A stretch of DNA of 64,000 nucleotides from Adineta vaga. Lineage: Eukaryota > Rotifera. Below the pieces are notes generated by a model. The model did no database searches, was not told the origin of the DNA, and saw only the letters and a program-made list of their open reading frames with translations. Below are positions 49,926-61,884 of the stretch, in pieces (the stretch's first letter is position 1; the number at the start of each line of letters is the position of its first letter). A program made the position numbers and the translations under genes. The stretch spans positions 6,696,001 through 6,760,000 of the forward strand of contig CP075496.1 in assembly GCA_021613535.1 (NCBI GenBank). Direction: 5' to 3'.

Positions 49926-50627
49926 TCATCGATGATCTGGCGATGTTCTTGGCATAAGTTTTCTCTGCTGGTGATAATTTTCTTTGCCTGCTTTTAATCT
50001 TCGTCGGCGACGTTTTGGTTTTTGAGTCGGAGTATTATTATTATTATTCGTATTCATTGATTGTTGATTATACATTGACTGAAGAAAATCTTGTGTAACA
50101 ACAATACATTTTGTATATGACGATATTCGAGTTGGTGTATCAGGTGTAGATTGAATGATATGTTGAGATGGTAACGGACTATGTTGGACAGCAAATAACT
50201 GTTCTATGGAATTCATATCATTATTTTCATTTGGAATTGATGGTGTATCTGACAAATCCGGTTGATAGTCCATAGGAGGAGTTTGACTAATCAAATCATT
50301 TAAAAATTCATCAAGAAATAAATCACTCGAAGTTTTTGCTGATAAAAATGTCATTTGATTTTCATTATCTTCATTTGATATTTGTGAAACAAGTTGTTTG
50401 GATAAATTAAAAAATGTTTGAAAATCATTTGCTTCATCATCATTCAATTCATGATTGAAATTTTCTTGTTGCATAGTTTCATAATTGGTATAAAGTCGTG
50501 AGCGAAGTTCATGTAAATGTTTACTTTCATGAAGAAAATTGAGAAATGTTTTAGACATACGTTCATTTTCAAGATATTCAAGAATTAATAATGCTTCATC
50601 TTTGCCAGACAAATTTTTATCAGACAT
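49926..50627 (-). CDS. LisH-like domain protein with basic tail
   Basis: An uninterrupted 233-aa frame. Residues about 8-40 (EALLILEYLENERMSKTFLN then FLHESKHL) have the spacing of a LisH dimerisation motif, like the one that opens NPAT. The middle is acidic and rich in D, N, Q and S. The tail has KPKRRRRRLK at about residue 203, a strong nuclear localisation candidate. The domain order resembles a small nuclear regulator, but no C-terminal NPAT sequence is seen, and the family remains unassigned. It sits about 200 bp downstream of the ETFDH start on the same strand. Confidence 0.7.
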   Translation of the reverse strand: MSDKNLSGKDEALLILEYLENERMSKTFLNFLHESKHLHELRSRLYTNYETMQQENFNHELNDDEANDFQTFFNLSKQLVSQISNEDNENQMTFLSAKTSSDLFLDEFLNDLISQTPPMDYQPDLSDTPSIPNENNDMNSIEQLFAVQHSPLPSQHIIQSTPDTPTRISSYTKCIVVTQDFLQSMYNQQSMNTNNNNNTPTQKPKRRRRRLKAGKENYHQQRKLMPRTSPDHR

Positions 50628-51273
50628 TGTTTAAAAGACAAAATAAAAACTAAACAAAATTTTCTCTTTGTACACCGAATGAAAAGAAACCTAAATAGAA
50701 AATTAAGAAATTAAAGAGTTTCTACTTATTATTTTTTATCTAGTTTATAAAAAATTCGTCAGTGGATATAACTTTTTTTTTTGTTCTTAGACTAAGAACA
50801 AAGTACAACTGTTTAAAACGTAAGCTAATCAAGAAAAGGCATAGATGTCAGTCAAAACAAGAGTCGTAAATAGGAAACGATAGTGAGTATAAAATGTCAG
50901 AAAATAACAGTATTAGATTGATTTATTTAAGTTAATCGGAGAGTATTCAGAATGAAAATGAAGAATCAACAATCAAATAATTGCTTTCTTATTCATATTT
51001 ACCCACCTATAAGACTTTGTTCGATATTGGTTAGTAATTTTTCGTCAGCCAACGAATAGTTCAATCTTATTAATAATAAATAATGCGATTGTTATTTGAA
51101 TGTGACCACCACGTCTACGTACGACATTGATGTCGCTTTCATTTATATTAGAAAATCATGAATGAACTTCTTTTTTGAAAAATTCAAATGTTAAAACATA
51201 CATTGATTTGTTAGATCATTCAATTACATAAGAACAATATTCTGTTAGATAATTTTATTAGAAATACTTTTAA
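50628..51273. other. intergenic stretch
   Basis: About 650 bp of AT-rich DNA between two minus-strand single-exon genes. No coding frame is supported. Confidence 0.5.
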
Positions 51274-51948
51274 TTAAACTTTTTCATAGCAAACAGAAAC
51301 TGCTTGTGGGGCAGGGCATTGTCCACCAAAATATAAATCTTGCATCATACCGAGTTTATAATCTTTGCATTGACGATGTGTAATTTCTTGAGTTTCAAGA
51401 AGTTGATCATTATCAGCAAATAATTGATATGTTGTTTTAGTTTCTTCGAAGGTAAGTGTTACTTTATACCATGTATCAATTTTTAATTTGGTTTGAAATT
51501 CTTTCAACAATGTACCTTGATGTTCAAAGGGTTTAAGACTATTATCATATGCATAAGCAGCAATTTCGATATCATCAATTTCTGGACAATCGGTATCTTC
51601 ACTAGCAACACGACCATCAGCAAAACGAACACAACTTTGAGCACGACGAAAGACAAATCGATCAGAATCTTTATGATTACTTGTTATATATCCACATCGA
51701 CAAGCTCCCCATAATTTATTCCATGATGTAGTACATAATTGACCTTTGGGATCAGTAGATGGAAATAAATAACGAGCTGAACTACGATCAAATCGGACAC
51801 GTGTAGAAATCACTGCATCAGACTTAAGACCATGAAAGGGAATCAATGATGTATAGTGTGCACCTTGTTTTACTGAACGACATTGTTCGGCATTAACGCC
51901 ATTGTTTGCAATGGCAACAATTACAATGAAACTGAGAATATATAGCAT
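51274..51948 (-). CDS. secreted Cys-containing protein, unrecognised family
   Basis: An uninterrupted 224-aa frame. The first 20 residues form a clear signal peptide (hydrophobic core ILSFIVIVAIA, likely cleavage after VNA). The mature part has nine cysteines, including GACRCGY and GGQCPAP, so disulfides are likely, and alternating strand-like segments such as DTWYKVTLTFEETKTTYQLF. That pattern suggests a jelly-roll or LamG-like beta sandwich, but this is only an impression. A TATATATA element lies 48 bp upstream of the start codon. Together these fit a strongly expressed, secreted product. The function is unknown. Confidence 0.82.
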   Translation of the reverse strand: MLYILSFIVIVAIANNGVNAEQCRSVKQGAHYTSLIPFHGLKSDAVISTRVRFDRSSARYLFPSTDPKGQLCTTSWNKLWGACRCGYITSNHKDSDRFVFRRAQSCVRFADGRVASEDTDCPEIDDIEIAAYAYDNSLKPFEHQGTLLKEFQTKLKIDTWYKVTLTFEETKTTYQLFADNDQLLETQEITHRQCKDYKLGMMQDLYFGGQCPAPQAVSVCYEKV

Positions 51949-52872
51949 TGTTGATTATCTCACAGAAATACTTTGAATTTTGTGGTTCTCTCAAGTATAT
52001 ATACACTGGAACAAAGTTTACCAACGCCTGCGCAGATTATCATAGTTAACTGATATTTGATATGAAAAATATAAGAAGGATTATAAGCTTTTGTCTTATT
52101 TTTCCGAATACATTCAGCAAAATAGTAGATAAGGATTAGTTGTGTGCGAATGAAAATTTGTAATATGATCTGATAATATATATTACCGAAAACAAAAGCA
52201 CTGAGGACAAAATCGAAAATTTAATTGATGAAAATAATAGTGTCATCTGGTCGAGGGTATGATCATCTATGGCAGGCACGTCTTCGATCAATTTCTCTAG
52301 TAGAGAGTAAATGAGAATTGGATATGATCGTATTTGTTGCTATGATATCGACCGAAAAATATATTACTGAGCTCAATGTTATACATGCGTTTGTTCATCG
52401 GTATATGAAGAGATGTAATTAGATTGAAGTTAACTGAATATTTTAATCTGAAATGCAATTATTTCTTTTATTTGTCTGATTGAATTTGTTCTGTGACGAT
52501 ACACGCATTGTAAAAGTGTGAGAAAGAAAAAGCTTGAACACTCAAAATAGACGAAAAAAACGACACAATGAGAATACAAGCTATATGCCTTCATACTTCA
52601 TTATTTCTAATTAATCTCGAAAAGATATGCGACCAAGAATGGATACCGAGATTCAGTGCATATAAGGGAATTAACCGGAGAAGAGGATTGAGACATGGAA
52701 ATGGATAAAACAAACAATGACATCATACAAAACATAAACACTAAATAAAACACAGAAGAAATACGAGTTTGTTTTCAAAGATAACATTGAAGAGATTAAG
52801 ATTCTCCGAATGAAAACATCTGACTCAGAGAATGAGAAAAGCGAAGCATGAAACTTGTTGGTATTGTATACG
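51949..52872. other. intergenic stretch
   Basis: Apart from the TATA element, about 900 bp of AT-rich DNA that includes the ACSL 3' region. No coding frame is supported. Confidence 0.5.
51996..52003 (-). promoter_or_regulatory. TATA box of the secreted-protein gene
   Basis: TATATATA lies 48 bp upstream of the ATG at 51948, at a plausible distance for a short 5' UTR. It is the clearest TATA element seen in the window. Confidence 0.55.
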
Positions 52873-55800
52873 TTAATCGATATTTTTATACATTTCTTCG
52901 AATTCTTTTTCGAAATATTTGCCTAATTCAGGTCGTTTCGTTTTCATTGTTGGTGTTAAAAGATTGTTTTCAACTGAAAATGGTTCGGCATGTAAATAGA
53001 TATCTTTAACCTAAATAAAAGATCAAATATCAAATCAAATCTAATATGGAAATGATTTTTCTAGACATACCATTTCAAAACCTTTTAATGAACTAGCTTT
53101 TTCCAATCGTTTTATATCATTAAATATCAGTTCTTTAATTTCCTATATGAATAGAAAAGAAATATTTTAAGCACAGAGAAATGTCATTAATCCTACCTTG
53201 TTTCTACACAATTCAACAATATCGCCCGAGAAATTATGTTCACGAGCATATTTCCCAAGAACATCAGCATCAGGAACAATAATAGCTACGGTAAAACTCT
53301 ATTAAAAATCACCAATGAATAAAGGAAATATATTTAGAATCATTCGTATCAATTGTACCTTATAACCATTTCCATAGACGAATACTTGAGCAACATATTG
53401 ACTTTGAACATGAATATTTTCAATACGTTCCGGTGCAATATATTCACCCTAGAATGATACGAAGAAAATTTGTCATGTTTATTTATTTGTAGTAAATCTC
53501 TAAGAATTAACAAGTTTTTTATAGTATTTAGAAATATTGTGTAGTTCGAAATTTCAGAAAAGGACAGTATCATTTTTTTCATTTATAAACATACTTGAGC
53601 TAATTTGAACATATGTTTCTTTCGATCGATGATTTGAATTTGACCCGTCTGGAAGGAAAAAAATCGATTTACATTGTTTCCGAAATAAAAATAGCCCATA
53701 CCGGTGCCCATCGAGCAACATCACCAGTATGTAGCCAACCCTCATTGTCTAATGCTTCTTTAGTTTTTTCTTCATCTTTATAATATCCTTTAAAGACATT
53801 GGCACCTTTGATACATAACTCTCCAACATTATCTTTTGAAAAATACTGCATATCTGGCACATCAGTTAGTTTAATCATATTACAATCTAATGGTACACCG
53901 ATATTGCCTACAGATGAATCACCAAGCATCTGACATGTTGATATTCCGCAACATTCTGTTTGTCCATAACCTTCGACTACGTAGGCACCACAAACACGTT
54001 TAAGAAATTCAAGAATTGATGGTGACAATGGTGCAGCACCACTCACAATTAATTTCATACGTCCACCAAGTCGTTGTTGAATACGTTTCAAAAGAAGTTT
54101 ATCCCAAATCATATGACGTGTAACACGATTTTGACTAATTTTTTGTGTTTTTGCCGCTAAAGCCATATTGAATAAATAACGTTTGAATGGACTTAATTGA
54201 CGAATGGTTGCTTGTATATTATCATGCTAGAATATATGCGAATGTTTTGTTTTTATTCATGTAATAGAAGAAGCAGATTGAAAAATTTCTATCATTATAT
54301 TTACCATTCGATTAAGAAGTCGAGGTACACATGGCATTAATGTCGGTTTTAACCGGGCAAGATCATCAGATAATTGACGAACATCACCAAGATAATAACC
54401 TATTTTGAAACCTTGACATAAACAATAGAGCTAAAGAATATCAACTATAATGAATTGCATGAAATATTAATCAAAATATTTACTTCAATTGTTTGTTCAT
54501 ATGAATGAGCTAATGGTAAATATGAAATCAATGTTTCTAATTCTGTAAAGATCGGACGCTATAAAAAAAGAACAAAAACAAAGTAGATGTCATTCTATTT
54601 TATCCATCAGTTTTTCCAACAAAAAATCTTGAACTTACAAAGAAATCTGCAGCTGATTGAATTAAACAAACAACATTTTTCTGTGTTAACATAGCACCTT
54701 TTGGTAAACCTGTTGTACCACTTGTATAACAAATTTCAAATAGATCATCAGATTTAGGTGGCTAAAATAGAATTCATTCATTTATTCTAATTTTAAGTAT
54801 GTTAAACAAATATTATTTACATGATGTGGAACAGGTTTTGATCGGCCAAGTTCCTTGATAGAAATAAACACGAATTGATTTTTAAATGCAAAGAAAATAT
54901 TTAAAACTAACTCGTAATTGATCGTATGTCATGATGTCAATACCAACTTCTTTTGCTTTACTTCGAATTTCTAAATCTTTATCATTGGGAACTTTTTTAG
55001 TTAATATTATTCGTTTTAATGTTGACACTTCTTTAGCAATTTTAAGTAGAAGAAGAACATTTTCCACTTTGTCAACAAACACCGTTTTTAATAGAGCTAA
55101 AAATGAGAAGATTTATTTTCGAAGAATGAATTCTTTTCTTCGTACTTTGATTAATTATATGAACAATTGCAGGTTCACCAAGTGTATCATAAAGTGGTAC
55201 ATATATCATGCTATGAGAATGACATGCTAATGCTGTAGTCATCCACTATTGATTCAAAAGAAGTCAACTAATAGAAAACATTCAGGAATTTTATTTACTT
55301 ACTTCAACACTATTGATTGCATAAATACCAATGAAAGTATTTTGTCCATGAGTCTCTCCTAATTGAATAAGGCCACTGCCGATTTCAGTTGCCATTTGAT
55401 CTGTCTATAATTTGAAGTATGAATTATAATCTACAATTATTCGGTATATTTACTTGTTCATATGTTATCCATTGAAAATCAGAATCACGATCTACTCGGT
55501 AGCCTAAACATCGTTCATCGCCTAGAGAGAGAAAAACGAAAAAATATTGATTTGTATCAGTAAAAGAATCGACACTAACCTCGTTGTTGTGCAATATTTT
55601 TACCGATATGAAAACCTTCATAGAATGTCGTATAAGTACGATCATCAATTGACGATTTGCCTGCTAGTAGTAAAGGTCGTGAGCCAAGTGATGCAGCAAT
55701 ACGAGCACTAGGACACCCTTGAGCCTTAAAAAAAAACATATCAGATAATTATTATTACTTTTGTATATGTAAGTATTTAAGTGTAGATAACTTATTTTTA

Positions 55801-56220
55801 TCAGTCATAAAATTATAAATCTAAGCAATCGATACAAGAGAGAAAAGAAATCATGCTCTAGATCATGAGCTTATAGGGAATTTAATAAATCTGATAAATT
55901 GTTATTCTTAATAGAATCGACAGAAGAATGGTGGGTAAATGATTATTTTTCTAATAATATGTGTAGAATTCGTTTTTTCCTTTATCTATTAAAAATATTC
56001 GAAGCATTCATCAAATACATACCTGCGCTGGTATTGTAACTCTTTCCCAGTCAGTATCAACGTTCAATCCCTCGTCTGCAATGTTTTCCTCAAGTAATGA
56101 AGATATTTTATCTCTATTATGATGAATAAGGGCACCAGCGACAAGAGCAAGTGCACCACCAACAGCTAATGTTGTCTGCAGAGAAGATGAAAGATTATTG
56201 TCAGATCCGAATTTATCCAT
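52873..56220 (-). CDS. long-chain acyl-CoA synthetase (ACSL1/5/6 type)
   Basis: Sixteen exons join in frame to 711 aa (human ACSL1 has 698): 56023-56220, 55580-55724, 55454-55521, 55303-55404, 55146-55245, 54912-55096, 54821-54853, 54639-54761, 54484-54558, 54305-54430, 53702-54226, 53595-53648, 53359-53448, 53197-53298, 53071-53142, 52873-53010. The enzyme activates long fatty acids with ATP and CoA. An N-terminal membrane helix lies at about residues 17-33 ([18 protein letters not shown]). The AMP-binding motif is [13 protein letters not shown]. Others are [39 protein letters not shown] and the FACS-region [20 protein letters not shown]. The C-terminus ends [19 protein letters not shown], as in ACSL1/5/6. 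Location is probably ER or mitochondrial outer membrane. Confidence 0.95.
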
Positions 56221-58028
56221 TTTTTTCTTTTAATATTTGTTACGTATATAGTGATTAATTTAATAATAATATTTATTATAAATTGATGGGTATATGAACT
56301 AGAAATAACAAAAGGAGAAGAAGAAATTATTATAAAGAAAGTAGAGCAGCATATGTATGCTGTGCATGATTTTTGCTCTATATCATTAAAACAAAATTAT
56401 AGAGATTTTAAGAAAATAGAAATAATGTTGTTCAAATTCATCGAGAACATATTTACCTGCTTTTAAAATACGTATTTTAAATTAAATGTGGGTGATTATT
56501 TATAAACAAGCGCGTAAATATATAAATGATTCATCACTATATTGTTGTACGTTGTTGTACTATATATATATATATCGATGTATGAATAAAATCGGTGGTA
56601 AATATTATCTATTCAGTTTCATCATATTATTCGTATTGTTGACACACTTATTGACAATTATGACTATTATTGACACACCCCCATCTGAATTTAATATTTA
56701 GCGATGTGCTTCTTTACAGAATTCGAACTCTTTCATCTGCCAAACTTACTAGTACTTAAAAGTTTAGCATACATATACAGCGATAATAGTTTGATCGGTT
56801 GAAAAATTTACATCTAGTTTACCTTTTTTAGATTATAACGTGTCGAATCTGATGAAAAAATTAACTTGTTCAAAACAACTCAACACTTGTGTACACGATA
56901 ATATATGACAAGAAAATAATGTGCCACGCTGTCGGGTGAGGGTGAAAAAGAATACTAACTCTAACGATGGTAGTTGTGTTACTTTTTGAGAAGACGAAGA
57001 AAGGAAAGAAAAAAAAGAACCATAGCAGACTCTGCACATTTGAGACTCTACAAAAAAACGACCGACATCGAGTCGAGATCGAGAGAAAAGAAAAGAACGA
57101 AAGCAATATAACAAAATTTTGAACGCAATTGGTCAATCCATTGTGACCAATCGAAATATGTAGTTGGTCTCCACTACACTACTGTTTCTAACTATGGATA
57201 TTAAATCAAATATACAATATATTTATCAACAACTTATTATACATATAATAATACCCATGAAGAGTATCTCATTACTATTAGATCAGTAATATTGAAAAAA
57301 AAGGTTAGATGGTTATATAATCAATAAATCAGGTATTACATACCATAAACATATATTTACGCTATTCAAATGAATATAGACAGATCCAGTTTCGAGTTAA
57401 GTGAAGTTTATTCGTGAGAATAGTTCAATTACTATGCATATATATATATATGTATAGTAAATGAAACTACAGGATCAGTATACACATTTATTTCAGCATT
57501 ATAGATATCTTAGTATGAAAAATACTTGCACGAACAAGGATAGTATTGAAAAAAATGCCAAAGAACATAAATTTTTGTATGCAATTTCCTCTACTATTTG
57601 TTCTATGTGTAGATATTGATGAATGTTAGATATGGTATTTCTTTTTGTACAAATTATCTCTAACGCATAATTTTCACTTGCTATCATGTATGTCAATAAG
57701 AATATGAGGGGTATGTCTGTCGACTAGCGCCAACTACATATTTTAAATACATAAAAAAGTATTTTCTTTTCGTAAATCTGATCAACTTTAGATTCGGAAT
57801 AAAATTCTATACCTTTCATAACTTTATATAAACAACTGATCGATAATATTCAGTACTGATTAATGATTGCATTGGCTGCGACCAATATAAAATCCAATAA
57901 TTTTTTACGAAATAAATACCGACACAATGAAATGAAGACAAGAATAGAATACCTCATTTAATTCATTATATTAATATCAATAGTGATCTATATAGTATTT
58001 AGATTAATTAATTAGTATTTGATTTGAA
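56221..58028. other. divergent intergenic region
   Basis: About 1.8 kb between the starts of ACSL (minus) and kanadaptin (plus), with AT dinucleotide tracts near 56563 and 57440. Minus-strand F/S-rich frames at 56.8-57.1 kb lack motifs and are not supported. Confidence 0.5.
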
Positions 58029-60155
58029 ATGACAGACGATTTTAAGATTCCAACTATTCCAAAAGAAGAACCAACACCAGACGATAGTAATGCTAATGCT
58101 GCAGTCGTTGTTGAAAATAAAGAAATAACTCATGCACCCTTTCTCAAACCAGAATTACCATCTGCTGAATTCTCAACACTGATTCGCCATAAAAATCTAC
58201 AATATAATGCACCTGAATCATCTGCTATACCACCACTAGAATTTACTTTAGAAGTATTACGCAATGGTGCAATTATTGATTATGTACCACTTTCTTATCG
58301 TTCATATACCGTTTTTGGTCGTTCACCTGATAGTGACGTTGTACTTGAACATCCGACTATATCACGTTATCATGCCATTATTCAATATAAATCTGAATTC
58401 GAAAATGGTCAATCAGCTGGTCTCTATTTATATGATTGTGGTAGTACTCATGGTACATTCATTAATAAAAAACGTCTCGAACCAAAAGTTTATGTACGAA
58501 TTAAAATCGGTTATATTATTAAATTTGGACAATCAACAAGACTTTATCTTGTTCAAGGTGATTCGGCAGCAGAAGCTGAAATGATCGATACATCAACTGG
58601 TGATGATGTGACGCATGAACAAATGAAAAAGTTTCACGCCAAACGAGCAAAAATGTTAGCTTCTGTTCGAGCTAAACGTGAAACTGCTATCAATGAAGCT
58701 AATGATAGTAATGCCGAAATGGATTGGGGTATGGGACCTGAGACGGATGAATCCGCTTCTGATACTATACGGGTTTCGAGCAAAACTATTAAAGAATCTG
58801 AAGTTAATGGAAATGATGAAGAAGATAAGAAGAAAGCAGCTGCTGACGATCTTAGAAATCGAGTTGCATACCAACAAGCTAGGAATGATAAAGAAGTTCT
58901 CAAAGAAATCATGTCCCGAGTAAGTTTTATAAATGAAATTATAAGGTTTCTGTCATTTCTCTTTAATTTTCATACATAGGTTGATGTACCCTCAGAAGAT
59001 AATGAAGATAATGATACAAAAAAAGAACCATTCTATCTGAAAGATCCCAAACGTACATTAACAACATTTTTCGAACGTGAAGGTGCTGAACTTGTCTATG
59101 ATGTTGAAGATCATCAATTTGGTACATACAGTTGTACAATTAAATTACCAATCGTAGATGAATATGGGCGTGCTATACAAGCTGAATGCGAGAAAAAACA
59201 ATGTAAACGGAAGGAAATTATTCATGAATGTGTATTAGAAGCTTGTCGTATTCTTGATGACCATGGTGTTTTACGTGAAGGTACATCTGCATCATCATTG
59301 TATACACCACGTGTCCAGCAAGTTAAACGACAATTACTTGAAGAAAATGATTTTTATGAAGAAGATGAAGATACATTTTATGATCGTACAGGTGATTTAG
59401 AAAAGAAACGTCTTAAACGTATGGAATGGTCCGGTTATTTAAGTAATGAAAAACAAGTTGAAACATTTGATTCACTCTGTTCCAAATTAACAAATCTTTA
59501 TAAAGAACAAGTTGATCTCGATCACAAATTAGAAACAGCCAAACAAATGGAAGAAAATGCAGCAAAAGCTGCTTCGAAAACAGAGAAGGAGGTCGATGAA
59601 GTTGATATATATATTCGTCAACTGAAACAGGGAGAAAAATTAAATATCAAAGTTAAATGGCAATGGAAAAAACGTTTATTAGAAATCGAAAATGAACAAA
59701 GAGAATTTGTGAAATTATTGAAAGTATGTAAACCCAAAGACTTCGATATTCCAACATGGAGACTTAAAATACAAGAAGAAGCAAAACAAAATCTGACCGT
59801 TAAATCAGTACCGGTTCGATCAAAACCACCACAATCTCTTCCATCGAAACCTGTCGTCGACACAACATCTTCTAGTCAATCAGAACAAATACAACCTCCA
59901 TCTATTCCATCGCCAATATCATCAGAATCCACAGAGGCTCCATCTGTATCAGAAATATCTCCAATCGTTAATTCAATTCCTAGCAAACCAACAACAACAG
60001 TTCGTCGAAAATCTGGACGTTCGAGTACCAATTCTAAAGATCAATATGACGACGCTGAACATTATTCGGAAGAGAAATTTGCCGAATGGATGCCACCTGA
60101 AAACGAACAAACGGGTGATGGAAGGACATCGTTAAATGATAAATACGGTTATTGA
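58029..60155 (+). CDS. SLC4A1AP: kanadaptin (SLC4A1AP) homologue
   Basis: Two exons (58029-58919 and 58980-60155) join in phase 0 to 688 aa, near the size of vertebrate kanadaptin. An FHA domain covers about residues 75-180, with YTVFGRSPDSDVVLEHPTIS, SRYHAII and CGSTHGTFIN, which contain the usual phosphopeptide-binding Gly-Arg, Ser and Asn residues. Downstream come a charged helical region, a double-stranded-RNA-binding-like segment (TLTTFFEREGAELVYDVE), and the kanadaptin core with ENDFYEEDEDTFYDRTG. Long coiled coils follow (residues about 460-540). The C-terminal 140 residues are S/P-rich, with FAEWMPPENEQTGDGRTSLN near the end, a motif of this family. Kanadaptin is a nuclear protein of uncertain role, possibly in RNA processing. 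Confidence 0.93.
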
Positions 60156-60987
60156 AAAGTTCGTTTTTGTTACGATTTGTAAATGAATAAATATAAATAT
60201 TTGACAAGATTTCATAAAGCTTGTCGTATCAAAATCATATCTCTTTTCATATGCCATGTATGAACTCTAATATATAAGACCACTAAGAACATGATATACA
60301 TGAACAATGAACTCAATAGTAAATAGTCTTTTACCAAAGTGACGAATGAGACAAAAAAGAAATCGCAAATTAATATTATCAAATGTTCCTCTTTTAAAAT
60401 ACTGCTCGTACTTCAGTCCATTTCACTCTTATCATCAAAGTTAATAAATTCTTTCAAATCAATTCAATCTTTCGAGAAATAGTTCTATTCATTTGACGTC
60501 AAACATTGTCCTCATTTATTCTTTTATGACGACAGTAATCTTGAGAATATAACAAAAGAAATAAATCATTTCAAATAAATAATTAAGAACGAAATAACTG
60601 ATGCACCTATTTTCGTCATCACATAAATAAGACACATCATTAATAACTATCGAATAATCATTAAATTCAACTTAAAAGAAAAAGAAATATAACAAATTAT
60701 TATAGTTTTTGAATTTCATTTTCATCTCAAGTTTACTCCTATCAGTCGTACTCTAAAGTCATATAAAAACAAACCGTGATAACAATCTCTTTATGAGTGC
60801 GTAAAAAGTGATAAACTTCTTCCCTTTCCAAGAAATACTTCATCATCAAGAAACTTAGAAAAGTATTTATTTTTCTTTCTCGTCATTAAATAAATACATA
60901 TATACATATATATTTTATTTTCACATATTGCCCACGCACTAATCCTAGTGCAAGTGTACAGAAAAAACTAATATAAACAATAAAAAA
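60156..60987. other. intergenic stretch between convergent genes
   Basis: About 830 bp of AT-rich DNA between two convergent stop codons, presumably both 3' UTRs. No coding frame is supported. Confidence 0.5.
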
Positions 60988-61884
60988 TTATTCAATGTTT
61001 TCGTCATACTTTTTATCAATGACATATTTCATCAACCAATCGGCACATTTAATAATAGCTTTACGAAGATACTCTTCAAATTCGGCATCTATATCTGGAA
61101 TATCATCATCATCATCGTCTTCTTCACTTTCGCAAAGAGGAATAAAATTCGTATTATTGTTTTTGTTATGATTACCGCTATTCAATTGTTTCGAATAATT
61201 ACTATTTAATATTTGTGTTTGTGGAATATTGGATGTTGTAAACGGAGATTTACTTTTTGGTGTTGTATGTTGATATGCTTTAGGCACTGAAGATTTTGTT
61301 TTTGTTAAAGATTTATGTCTTAATTCAACTGTTACTAGGGAATTTTCTTGATCTGTTGATGCTTTTCGTGAAGTTGTTTGTGCTCGACTAGAACGTCGAT
61401 TAATCTCCGGCATATTGCTAATCGTTGATTTATTCATAGGTCCATTCGAAGGAATTGGTGAGTTCACTTGGGATTGTCGAAGAAAACCAGTGGGTGAATT
61501 ATATGTTGACCAAATTGATGATTGTTGATTAGTAGTCGATGTCGAGGATAAGCAGCATGGACGTGGATTACGTCGAGATAAAATTCGACCTAAACGTATA
61601 TTTTTACTATGTTCAGAGAATTTTTCAAGAGGTAAATTTGAAAATGATGTTAAAGAATTTGTTATTCCATTCGTATTTCCAATATGTATTGGACGAATAT
61701 CAGTGAAATCATAGTATGATGGGAGAGTAACACGGGGCCGACGTGTTTGAATTGCTTTGATTTTATTACTGACAGCGACTGGTGAAGCGTTCATAAACAT
61801 GGATGATTCAGGATTAATCAATGCACGGTGACGATGATCTTGATGATTTATTGGTAGCGTTAGTGCCTCCGTTGGTGCGTTCAT
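60988..61884 (-). CDS. low-complexity protein with acidic patch, unrecognised
   Basis: An open frame of 298 aa from the ATG at 61884. An acceptor-like pyrimidine tract ends with AG 12 bases upstream of that ATG, so a 5' UTR exon or upstream coding exon is likely. Most of the protein is Ser/Thr/Asn-rich and basic, for example RRPRVTLPSYYDFTDIRPIH and QTTSRKASTDQENS. It is followed by an acidic patch (CESEEDDDDDDIPDID) and a C-terminal amphipathic helix, EFEEYLRKAIIKCADWLMKY. The conserved-looking ends and disordered middle suggest a scaffold or cytoskeletal adaptor, but there is no family match to support that. Confidence 0.65.
   Translation of the reverse strand: MNAPTEALTLPINHQDHRHRALINPESSMFMNASPVAVSNKIKAIQTRRPRVTLPSYYDFTDIRPIHIGNTNGITNSLTSFSNLPLEKFSEHSKNIRLGRILSRRNPRPCCLSSTSTTNQQSSIWSTYNSPTGFLRQSQVNSPIPSNGPMNKSTISNMPEINRRSSRAQTTSRKASTDQENSLVTVELRHKSLTKTKSSVPKAYQHTTPKSKSPFTTSNIPQTQILNSNYSKQLNSGNHNKNNNTNFIPLCESEEDDDDDDIPDIDAEFEEYLRKAIIKCADWLMKYVIDKKYDENIE

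Noticed and set aside
56833-57136. Minus-strand F- and S-rich frames upstream of ACSL
   Set aside because: Low-complexity pyrimidine-rich DNA with no motif; probably promoter sequence.
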